A DNA stretch of 10,073 nucleotides, taken from NCBI GenBank assembly GCA_937975765.1, contig CALJUR010000035.1:1-10073 (forward strand), given 5' to 3'. The position numbers and the translations under genes are program-made. Below, in pieces: positions 1 through 5,671 of this stretch. The notes beneath the pieces were generated by a model. The model saw only the letters and a list, made by a program, of their open reading frames with translations. It was not told where the DNA came from and searched no databases. Numbering within the stretch: position 1 is the first letter of the stretch; every line of letters begins with the position of its first letter. This DNA comes from an uncultured Myxococcales bacterium (GTDB lineage: Bacteria > Myxococcota_A > UBA9042 > DTJE01).

Positions 1-722
1 CTTTTGCGCTCCGCACCATCAGTGCGGCAGCCCGGGCCCAGGACGTCGTCGAGGTGCCCCCGATCGAGGTCACGGCGACGGCACCGCCCAAGGCCGAGGC
101 GCCAGCATCGGCACGCACCGATCGGGTCGTCGAGCCTTCGGAACTGGACGCGCCGCAGGGCCCTACGACCCCCCTGGCCAGGCTGCCCTCGGTCCAGGTG
201 CTGAGTGCGGGAGGTCCAGGGCAGCCGGCCACAGTAGCGATCCGGGGATCCGATCCGTCGGCGACGCTGGCGACCATGGACGGAGTGCCGCTCAATTCAC
301 CCTACATGGGGGGCGCCGACCTGTCGGGACTGTCGCTGGTCACGCTGGATTCCCTGGACCTGGTACGAGGCGCCAGGTCCGCCTCCCACGGCACGGACGC
401 GGTCGGGGGGCTGGTGGCCGCCCGGACGCCGGATCCCTTGGACGGCACCCGGACCCGGGCGGTCCTGACGCTCGGCTCGTTCCTCACCGGTCGCCTCAAG
501 GCGTCGCACGCTCACGCCTGGGAGGCAGGCAGGAACGAGGCGGGCTTCCTGGTGGCGGCTGGAGCGCAGGGATCCGAGGGCACGTTCCCCTTCACCGATA
601 CCAACGGCCGGCGAAGAGAACGGGGGCACAACGGCAGTTACGGATTCGAGGGACTGGCCCGGGCGGCCGGCCGGTTCGGCGGGAAGCAGCGTGTGGACCT
701 GACCGTGGAGGGAGCCTGGGAC
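1..722 (+). pseudogene. TonB-dependent receptor, N-terminal part only (BtuB-like), truncated and fused to cobS
   Basis: The frame is open from the left edge, so the true start lies outside the window. The first visible residues, FALRTISAAARAQDVVEV, look like the end of a signal peptide with cleavage near ARAQ/D. A TonB-box-like stretch, VPPIEVTATAP, follows. The plug domain is clear: LARLPSVQVL, then a GGPGQPATVAIRGS stretch, then LATMDGVPLNSPYMGG, then LDLVRGARSASHGTDAVGG (about positions 177-416), which are the usual plug signatures of the outer-membrane receptor family. Barrel-like sequence continues to RVDLTVEGAW near 719, where CobS sequence takes over in the same frame. Almost the whole 22-strand barrel is therefore missing and the protein cannot form a receptor. 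Vitamin B12 as substrate is inferred only from the neighbouring cobS. A GTG at 54 is open but lies inside the mature protein, so it is not a credible start. Confidence 0.85.
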
Positions 723-1160
723 ATGCACGACAGCCGCATCGGAACGATGGGGGTGCTGGCGCTCCTTCTGGTACTGGCGATCAAGGTGACTGCCTTGGCC
801 CAACTGGATGGTGCCGTGCGCAGGAAGGCGCTGCTCTGCGCTCCCCTGGCGGGGCGCTGTCTCCAGGTCGCGGTGATGGCCCTGATGCCCTACGCCCGTC
901 CAGAGGGCGGCCTCGCTTCGGTCTTCCTGCGCGGCAGACCCATCCCGCGCATCCTTTGTGCCGGCGTGTGTCTGGTGGCATCGGCCCTGGCGCTCTTCGG
1001 CCTTCGCGGCGGTACCGTCATCGCTGTTGCCGTAATCGTCGCTGCCACGTTGCTTTCCCTCTGGTCCCTTCGACGCATCGGTGGCTTCACAGGCGACACA
1101 CTGGGCGCGACCAGCGAGTTCGTCGAGGCGGTCGTGCTGGCGGCCGCGCTTGCCGGTTGA
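723..1160 (+). pseudogene. cobS: CobS (adenosylcobinamide-GDP ribazoletransferase), C-terminal half, fused in frame to a TonB receptor
   Basis: CobS is an inner-membrane enzyme that joins adenosylcobinamide-GDP and alpha-ribazole in the last steps of cobalamin synthesis. Homology starts abruptly at MHDSRIGTMGVLAL, which matches the family motif that reads MRDSRLGTHGGLAL in E. coli as I recall it. It then runs through hydrophobic spans to the C-terminal signature RRIGGFTGDTLGA with SEFVE. The natural C-terminus is present (TGA at 1158-1160). The first roughly 100 residues, including the Asp-rich DGLADTxDG substrate and metal motif, are absent, so no activity is expected. The ATG at 723 could start a 145-residue fragment, but the frame is continuous with the upstream receptor. 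The remaining sequence is intact and GC-rich like its neighbours, so the truncation is either recent or an assembly artefact. Confidence 0.85.
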
Positions 1161-1186
1161 CCGGAGCGAAAGGGTTGCATCGGTTC

Positions 1187-1831
1187 TGTTCGGGGATCCG
1201 GCACGCGATTGGGCCGTCTGAAGTGGCCTCGGGATTCATCCGGCGGCTCGTCTGCCGGGAGACGTCGTTCCGGTGGGAAGGCCCCGCGGACGCGGGGATC
1301 CAGGCCATCTACGGCGCCATCGAGCAGGACGATGCCAGGAACACGGCCATCCTGGACGACGTGATCGCCGCGGTCGCGCAGGGCCGGTCCCCGATCGTGC
1401 TGACCGAGCGCCGGAGCCACCTCGACTTCCTCGCGACCCGACTGGAGAAGTTTGTGCGACATCTGGTCGTCCTTCACGGCGGCACCGGACGTAAGGAACA
1501 ACGCGCCGTCCTGGAACGACTCGCCGCGATCCCGGACGATGAGGAGCGACTGCTGCTGGCCACCGGCCGCTACATCGGCGAGGGCTTCGACGACGCCCGG
1601 CTGGACACGCTCTTCCTGGTCATGCCGGTCTCCTGGCGCGGCATGCTGATCCAGTACGCGGGGCGGCTCGACCGCCCCCACCCGGACAAGCAGGAAGTCC
1701 GGATCATCGACTACGTCGATCGCGACGAGTCGGTCCTCGCGAAGATGTTCGAGAAACGCTTGCGCGGCTACCGGAGAATGGGATACTCGGTCGAGCCGAC
1801 TGGCAAGACGGCCCGGCTGCCGGGGATCTGA
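1187..1831 (+). pseudogene. Superfamily 2 DEAD/DEAH-type helicase, C-terminal fragment (RecA-like domain 2)
   Basis: The recognisable protein begins near CSGIRHAI (1187), with RRLVCRETSF at about 1241. It continues with GIQAIYGAIEQDDARN, SPIVLTERRSHLDFL (motif IV region), LATGRYIGEGFDDARLDTLF (motif V) and IQYAGRLDRPHPDK (motif VI with the arginine finger), and ends DYVDRDESVLAKMFEKRLRGY. This is the C-terminal RecA-like half of a family of large helicases, sometimes annotated as restriction endonuclease subunit R or linked to TOTE conflict systems. The N-terminal half with the Walker A and DEAH motifs is missing: upstream in this frame lies antisense-like sequence overlapping cobS. The open frame from 956 has no family homology before about 1187. 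The stop at 1829-1831 is 14 bases before the next gene, so the two were probably one operon before the N-terminal part was lost. Confidence 0.75.
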
Positions 1832-1845
1832 TCGGGGGTTCATTC

Positions 1846-3273
1846 ATGACCGCAGACGACCTCGACATCCTGCTTCGCGAAGGCGAGGGCTCGATGCTCG
1901 AGTACAAGGAGTCGGTTTCGTCATCGCTGGCGCGCGAGATGGTCGCGATGGCGAACTCGTCCGGCGGACGGATCCTGATTGGCGTCCGGGACGACGGGAC
2001 GGTCGTCGGCGTCAATGACACGAACGAGGCCCGCGCCCGCATCCAGGACATGGCCCACAACTGCGATCCCCTTGTGAAGATAGCCGTCCATCCGATCGGC
2101 GGCGTGCTGGTCGTCACCGTGCGGGAGGCCGAAAGCAAGCCAGTGCAGTGCCGCGAGGGGTTCTACTGGCGACAGGGCGCGGTCACGCAGAAGCTGTCGC
2201 GCGACGAGATCCGCGACTTCTTCCGGACCGAGGGAGTGATCCGCTTCGACCTCGCTCCCTGCCCGAAGTTCCGCTACCCAGACGACTTCGACCGGGACAA
2301 GTTCGAGGCCTGGCGCGACAAGAGCCGTATCGCGAAGTCCGCAGCGGTCGAGGACGTGCTGGTCAACATCGAGGCAGCCGAGCGATCGGGCGACCGGTTC
2401 GTGATGCGGAACGGAGGGGCGTTGTTCTTCGCACGGAACGTGACGCACTTCTTCCCGCAGGCATACATCACCTGCCTGCTGGCGCGCGGTACCGACAAGG
2501 TCCATGTGCTGGACAGGAAGGACTTCGCCGGTGGCATCGTCGCGGACATCGACGACGCGATGGTCTTCGTCGAACGGAACACCCGTACGGGTTGGCGCAT
2601 CGAGGGCCTCCAGCGCCAGAACATACCCGAGTACCCGACCCGGGGACTGCGCGAGGCGATCACGAACGCCGTGATGCATCGCGACTGGTGGGAAGTCGGT
2701 GCAAACGTCTTCGTCGAAATCTACTCGGACCGGATCGAGGTCAGCAGCCCCGGAGGCCTGCCGCGGGGTCTGCCGCCCGAGAAGCTCGGGACCCGCAGCG
2801 TCCGACGCAACCCAGTCATCGCGGATCTGCTCCACCGGATCGACTACATCGAGATGGCCGGCACCGGGATCAACCGCATGCGGGACGCCGCGAGGGAGCA
2901 CGGCAGCCCCGAACCGGAGTTCGAAAGCGCCGGCTTCTTCACCGCGACGTTCCGGCCGCTGGCCGACACGAGCGACTTCGAGCCAATTCGGTCCAGGCCA
3001 TCAACCGGGTCGGCGACCCAGTCGGCGACCCAGTCGAGCGACCCAGTCGAGCGCCTCCTGCTGCTGCTCGTAGACGGAGACCAGGCACCCGAAGCGCTCC
3101 GGCAGTCCCTCGGAATCAAGCATCGCCCGACGTTCAGGAAGAACTACGTCCATCCGGCAATGAACGAAGGATGGATCGAGTTCACGATTCCCGATCGCCC
3201 GAACAGCCGGCTTCAGCGGTACCGTCTGACCGAGGCAGGTCGGGCTCAGTTGAAGGGCAGCAAGGACGGGTAA
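1846..3273 (+). CDS. AlbA_2/Schlafen-domain ATP-binding protein with Fic-like C-terminal winged helix
   Basis: 475 residues; ATG at 1846 preceded by GGGGG at 1834-1838. Residues about 14-125 form an AlbA_2 (Schlafen AlbA_2, formerly AAA_4) domain, with LEYKES at 18-23 and SGGRILIGVRDDG at 39-51. Residues about 260-370 form a GHKL/HATPase_c_4-type region: LREAITNAVMHRDW (268-281), DRIEVSSPGGLP (295-306) and NPVIADLLHRIDYIEMAGTG (322-341). A linker holding the repeat SATQSATQSS leads to a C-terminal winged helix (about 398-465) with HRPTFRKNYVHPAMNEGWIE, the signature also found at the end of many Fic proteins. Such proteins are often labelled RecG-like or putative transcriptional regulators and are frequent in defence and accessory regions. 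DNA or RNA binding coupled to ATP binding is likely; the precise function is unknown. All domains look intact. It follows the helicase fragment by 14 bp and converges with the Fic gene. Confidence 0.88.
   Translation: MTADDLDILLREGEGSMLEYKESVSSSLAREMVAMANSSGGRILIGVRDDGTVVGVNDTNEARARIQDMAHNCDPLVKIAVHPIGGVLVVTVREAESKPVQCREGFYWRQGAVTQKLSRDEIRDFFRTEGVIRFDLAPCPKFRYPDDFDRDKFEAWRDKSRIAKSAAVEDVLVNIEAAERSGDRFVMRNGGALFFARNVTHFFPQAYITCLLARGTDKVHVLDRKDFAGGIVADIDDAMVFVERNTRTGWRIEGLQRQNIPEYPTRGLREAITNAVMHRDWWEVGANVFVEIYSDRIEVSSPGGLPRGLPPEKLGTRSVRRNPVIADLLHRIDYIEMAGTGINRMRDAAREHGSPEPEFESAGFFTATFRPLADTSDFEPIRSRPSTGSATQSATQSSDPVERLLLLLVDGDQAPEALRQSLGIKHRPTFRKNYVHPAMNEGWIEFTIPDRPNSRLQRYRLTEAGRAQLKGSKDG
3009..3053 (+). 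repeat. 12-bp tandem repeat inside the AlbA_2 gene
   Basis: Two exact copies of GTCGGCGACCCA (3009-3020 and 3021-3032) are followed by a 13-base variant, GTCGAGCGACCCA (3033-3045), and a partial fourth copy (3046-3053). The 12-bp units encode SATQ repeats in the linker between the ATPase-like region and the winged helix. The extra base in the third unit changes the repeated peptide to SSDPVE without breaking the downstream frame. Linkers of this kind commonly vary in length by slippage. Confidence 0.8.
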
Positions 3274-3298
3274 GGTTGACCGATAGCGCGGCTCTCCC

Positions 3299-3381
3299 GA
3301 TCTCGCTCTTGCTCTTGTTCGCCTTCGCCGACGCAAACGGAGCTAGTTGCAACCATCAGTGAAGGCGAACATCGGCCAAGG
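3299..3381. repeat. Outer flanking block A, left copy (contains inverted repeat)
   Basis: GATCTC (3299-3304), 12 bases, then the segment 3317-3345 matches 25 of 29 bases of 5397-5425 on the far side of the Fic gene without gaps. Both copies share GTTCGCCTTCGC, GAC, CAAA and GGAGC. Further on, GCGAACATC (3364-3372) followed by CAAGG is also shared. Within this copy TGTTCGCCTTC (3316-3326) pairs with GAAGGCGAACA (3361-3371), an 11-bp perfect inverted repeat around a 34-base loop. It lies between the AlbA_2 stop at 3273 and the inner repeats. No gene is seen in 3274-3467. Confidence 0.6.
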
Positions 3382-3406
3382 CCCATCCCCGGCCCCAGCC
3401 CACGGC

Positions 3407-3470
3407 TCCGAAAATCGTTAGGCCGCGTCGAAAATCGTTACGTGTTGGCAGGCACCTCCGAAATTCGTTA
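3407..3470. repeat. Triple 14-bp direct repeat cluster B, left (downstream of Fic)
   Basis: Three copies in the same orientation: TCCGAAAATCGTTA at 3407-3420, GTCGAAAATCGTTA at 3427-3440 and TCCGAAATTCGTTA at 3457-3470. Start-to-start spacing is 20 and 30 bp. The intervening bases are not conserved with the right cluster, but the spacings are identical. The last copy overlaps the end of the Fic gene: its terminal TTA (3468-3470) read on the minus strand is the Fic TAA stop codon. Confidence 0.9.
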
Positions 3471-5273
3471 CTCGGCGGAGCCCTCGTTCTCGCCGTGTTG
3501 GCCTCGAAAGGCTCCGAGGCGCTTTTCAACCGCGCCTTCCATCGCAGCGATTTCGGCGTCCTTCAATTCTCCGAAGTGGCTGCGGCGCTTTGCCGGTGAC
3601 AACCGACCCTTGTTCTGCAGACACAACTTGATGAACAGGTTTGCCTTCCGATCCGGCAACTCGACGATCTCCTCGAGTTCCCGCCGGAGGTCCCGGAAGG
3701 TGACCACGAACTCCAATTCGCGACGGAACTCTTCGCGGACCGTCTCCTGGACCCATCCGTACAGGGCCTCGGCCATCACGGTGGCGTCGACGAAACGGTA
3801 GATGTGCGACGTGCAGTTCCTCACCGTCACAACGCCGTCCGCGTCCTCGTCGTAGTCGACCAGGCGCATCAAGGGGACCGAAAACGCCTCGAGGGCCGCA
3901 TCGTACTCGTGACGCCGTGCGAGCATGACGGCGGACACCGGGAAGATGAGCCCCTGTGGCGTGAACCCCGTCCGCGCCAGGACGTAGTGGATCAGGAGGC
4001 GGTGAAGCCTCCCGTTTCCGTCCTGGAACGGGTGAATAAACACGAAGCCGAACGACAATGCCGCCGCGAGGACGATCGGATCCACCCCCAAACCCTCGAT
4101 GCGACCGAAGGCGTTCAGAAGCCCTTCCATCAGGCGCGGAACATCACCAGGACAGGCGGCGATGAAGTGGATCCGCTGGCGGGCGAGGTCCACCAACTCG
4201 CCGACGTAAACCTGATCGCTTCGATACTCGTGGTCGGCGTTGCGCGGGTCCACAGTTGCGTTCTGGAGGCGCAGCAGTTCCTCGCGCGTGAGTCTGGCCA
4301 CGTTCGGGACGGCCCGCAGCAGACTCACGTATCGTTCGGTGCGGCTGGCGCTCGGTCGCTCGCCCTCGATGTCGAATGACGAACGGGTCTCCTTCGTGTA
4401 GAGGTAGCTGACGGCCCGGCGGATGACGTCCTCGTCAAAGTCAGCGACGATACGCGCCGCTTCACTGGCCAACCCCGCGGCCTCGAAACCTGCGAGCCGG
4501 TCGGTCCGCCGGACCGTCGGGCAGAAGTCCGCGTTCCCCAAAAGGTTGTTCACGACCCGATGACGACGGCTCCGGGTTCCAGGCGTCGTGTAGTAGGAAT
4601 CCGGGTCGAGGAGAGGCACATAGTTGCCGGTCGAAGCGTCCGTCACGGGCACCTTGCGGCCCGTCAGGAACTCGTACAGGAACCACAGGCGCCGAACGTA
4701 CTGGCCGGTCGGGTGCTCCACGACATGCCGGGCAACTTCCCCCTCGAACGCGTCCAGGTCGATACGCCGGAACAACGCGCAGAAGACCTGGAGGTTGACC
4801 CCGTCGTAACGAAGTGCGAATTCGAGCTGGTCCGCGAGGGTCGTCCCGACCTGGTAGCCTGCGGGAAGCACCAGGATCGTCTGCCTACTCTCGTTGGTCG
4901 TTCGTCGCCCTCCGCGCGCCGCAATGAACGTGAGGTGTTCAGGCGGGAGCACGCAGAGCCGGTACTCGAGGATCGCCCAGGCGTAACCGACCGCATCCGT
5001 TCCGTTCGGAACATTCAGATCGAGCGCGGGTCCGGTCGGGATCAGAACCTGCCCGATGGACGGACCGAGACCAGCCCCCTTCGCCGCGAAGTGCGCGTCG
5101 CACATCGGCACGTCTGTCGCACCGTCGATCGCATGGCCAACGACCAGGGCCGGCATGCTACGCCGCTCGTCGTCACAGAACCGGCATGCGGGGGGTTCGG
5201 GGACGAATTGGGTCATCCCCTCGACCCGCCGACCTTCCGCCAGCATTGACTTTGCCCGTTCGACTTGTTCCAT
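3468..5273 (-). CDS. Fic family protein (AMP-transferase type), with N-terminal Cys/His zinc-like extension
   Basis: 601 residues. ATG at 5273-5271, with GGAGGAG nine bases upstream. The Fic catalytic motif HPFQDGNGRLHR is complete (residues 414-425): His414 is the catalytic base and the GNGR anion-binding turn is present. Upstream, SSFDIEGE (298-305) is the S/T-x3-E-G inhibitory helix motif placed N-terminal to the Fic core, as in class II self-inhibited Fic enzymes. The predicted reaction is transfer of AMP from ATP to a hydroxyl of a target protein; the target is unknown. Residues about 92-250 (VGYAWAILEYRL, RRLWFLYEFLTGR, NYVPLLDPD) match the N-terminal region of long (about 500-residue) Fic proteins. 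Residues 1-75 are extra: Cys30-x2-Cys33 and Cys58-x2-His61 suggest a small zinc-binding unit. The C-terminus carries helices after RFVDATVMAEALYGWV. The gene is bracketed on both sides by 14-bp repeat clusters and looks like a cassette. Confidence 0.92.
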   Translation of the reverse strand: MEQVERAKSMLAEGRRVEGMTQFVPEPPACRFCDDERRSMPALVVGHAIDGATDVPMCDAHFAAKGAGLGPSIGQVLIPTGPALDLNVPNGTDAVGYAWAILEYRLCVLPPEHLTFIAARGGRRTTNESRQTILVLPAGYQVGTTLADQLEFALRYDGVNLQVFCALFRRIDLDAFEGEVARHVVEHPTGQYVRRLWFLYEFLTGRKVPVTDASTGNYVPLLDPDSYYTTPGTRSRRHRVVNNLLGNADFCPTVRRTDRLAGFEAAGLASEAARIVADFDEDVIRRAVSYLYTKETRSSFDIEGERPSASRTERYVSLLRAVPNVARLTREELLRLQNATVDPRNADHEYRSDQVYVGELVDLARQRIHFIAACPGDVPRLMEGLLNAFGRIEGLGVDPIVLAAALSFGFVFIHPFQDGNGRLHRLLIHYVLARTGFTPQGLIFPVSAVMLARRHEYDAALEAFSVPLMRLVDYDEDADGVVTVRNCTSHIYRFVDATVMAEALYGWVQETVREEFRRELEFVVTFRDLRRELEEIVELPDRKANLFIKLCLQNKGRLSPAKRRSHFGELKDAEIAAMEGAVEKRLGAFRGQHGENEGSAE

Positions 5274-5280
5274 TCGGGCT

Positions 5281-5290
5281 CACTCCTCCG
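5281..5290 (-). promoter_or_regulatory. Fic ribosome binding site overlapping a repeat
   Basis: The minus strand reads CGGAGGAGTG here, followed by AGCCCGA and the ATG. GGAGGAG is a near-perfect Shine-Dalgarno sequence nine bases from the start. Its first three to four bases are the CGGA end of the innermost 14-bp repeat (5287-5300), so the repeat forms part of the translation signal and fixes this start codon. Confidence 0.75.
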
Positions 5291-5350
5291 AAAACCGTTA
5301 GCCGTCTCCGAAAATTGTTACCCACGCGGATTGTACTCCGAAAATCGTTT
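5287..5350. repeat. Triple 14-bp direct repeat cluster B, right (upstream of Fic)
   Basis: Three copies in the same orientation as the left cluster: TCCGAAAACCGTTA at 5287-5300, TCCGAAAATTGTTA at 5307-5320 and TCCGAAAATCGTTT at 5337-5350. Start-to-start spacing is again exactly 20 and 30 bp. On the minus strand they form the Fic 5' leader, as TAACGATTTTCGGA units ending 13 bases before the start codon. They could act as operators, as recombination ends, or as both. Confidence 0.9.
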
Positions 5351-5374
5351 GGAAGCGCGATCGCGTTTTTCGGG

Positions 5375-5453
5375 GATCTCAAGAGCAGAGAGAGCGGTTC
5401 GCCTTCGCGGACTCAAAGGGAGCCAAGCAAAATAGCGAACATCATCAAGGCGG
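5375..5453. repeat. Outer flanking block A, right copy
   Basis: GATCTC (5375-5380), 16 bases, then 5397-5425 matches the left block at 25 of 29 positions, followed by GCGAACATC (5435-5443) and CAAGG. Compared with the left copy, 9 bases are missing before GCGAACATC. GTTCGC (5397-5402) and GCGAAC (5435-5440) again form an inverted repeat. The spacer after GATCTC starts AAGAGC, the reverse complement of the GCTCTT repeats at the same place on the left. Together with clusters B this gives the order A-B-Fic-B-A. Confidence 0.55.
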
Positions 5454-5560
5454 CGGATCGGTGCGCCCGCGGGGGTCCGAACCCTGTCAACGATGTCACG
5501 GTTCCGGCCCGGCCACGGACCCCCTGCCCGCAACCCCTCGGAAATCATTCGATACCCTGC

Positions 5561-5575
5561 TGGCACGGCCCTTGC
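5561..5575 (+). promoter_or_regulatory. Sigma-54 (RpoN) -24/-12 promoter
   Basis: TGGCAC, five bases (GGCCC), then TTGC matches the sigma-54 consensus TGGCAC-N5-TTGC at every position. The GG (5562-5563) and GC (5574-5575) cores are 12 bases apart, as required. Transcription would start near 5587, about 85 bases before the lipoprotein ATG at 5672, and no other gene lies between. This implies control by an enhancer-binding activator ATPase not encoded in the window. Confidence 0.8.
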
Positions 5576-5671
5576 GAGGGTTCTGGTTTGGCAAGGATGC
5601 ACCGGCAGGATTCCGGGTGCATACTTTGAATGGGCAGGAAGAGGCTTCGTGAAGGGGGAAGGAGGGGCATC

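Larger units (their letters stand above)
5351..5671. other. Intergenic region between the Fic cassette and the lipoprotein gene
   Basis: About 320 bases without a gene. From the left it holds a perfect palindrome, CGCGATCGCG (5356-5365), followed by TTTTT; the right outer block A (5375-5453); a GC-rich stretch (5455-5545) with the palindrome CCCGCGGG (5467-5474); the sigma-54 promoter (5561-5575); and the lipoprotein leader with its ribosome binding site. An upstream activator site for the sigma-54 promoter would be expected around 5450-5530, but I see no clear palindrome there. Confidence 0.6.

Noticed and set aside
956..1186. N-terminal extension of the helicase frame
   Set aside because: The frame is open but overlaps cobS and encodes Arg/His-rich sequence without homology, so it is not the missing helicase N-terminus.
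890..1843. A 317-codon minus-strand frame across cobS and the helicase fragment
   Set aside because: No recognisable domain; the plus-strand frames show clear CobS and helicase motifs.
3316..3371. Integron attC site suggested by the inverted repeat near a cassette
   Set aside because: The arms (GTTCGCC/GGCGAAC) do not fit the RYYYAAC/GTTRRRY core sites, and there is no integrase in the window.
3407..5350. CRISPR array
   Set aside because: Repeats are only 14 bp, spacers are 6 and 16 bp, and the two clusters are separated by a gene; no cas gene is present.
5356..5370. Terminator at CGCGATCGCG followed by TTTTT
   Set aside because: The palindrome leaves at most a 3-bp stem around a 4-base loop, too weak for an intrinsic terminator; no upstream plus-strand gene ends there.
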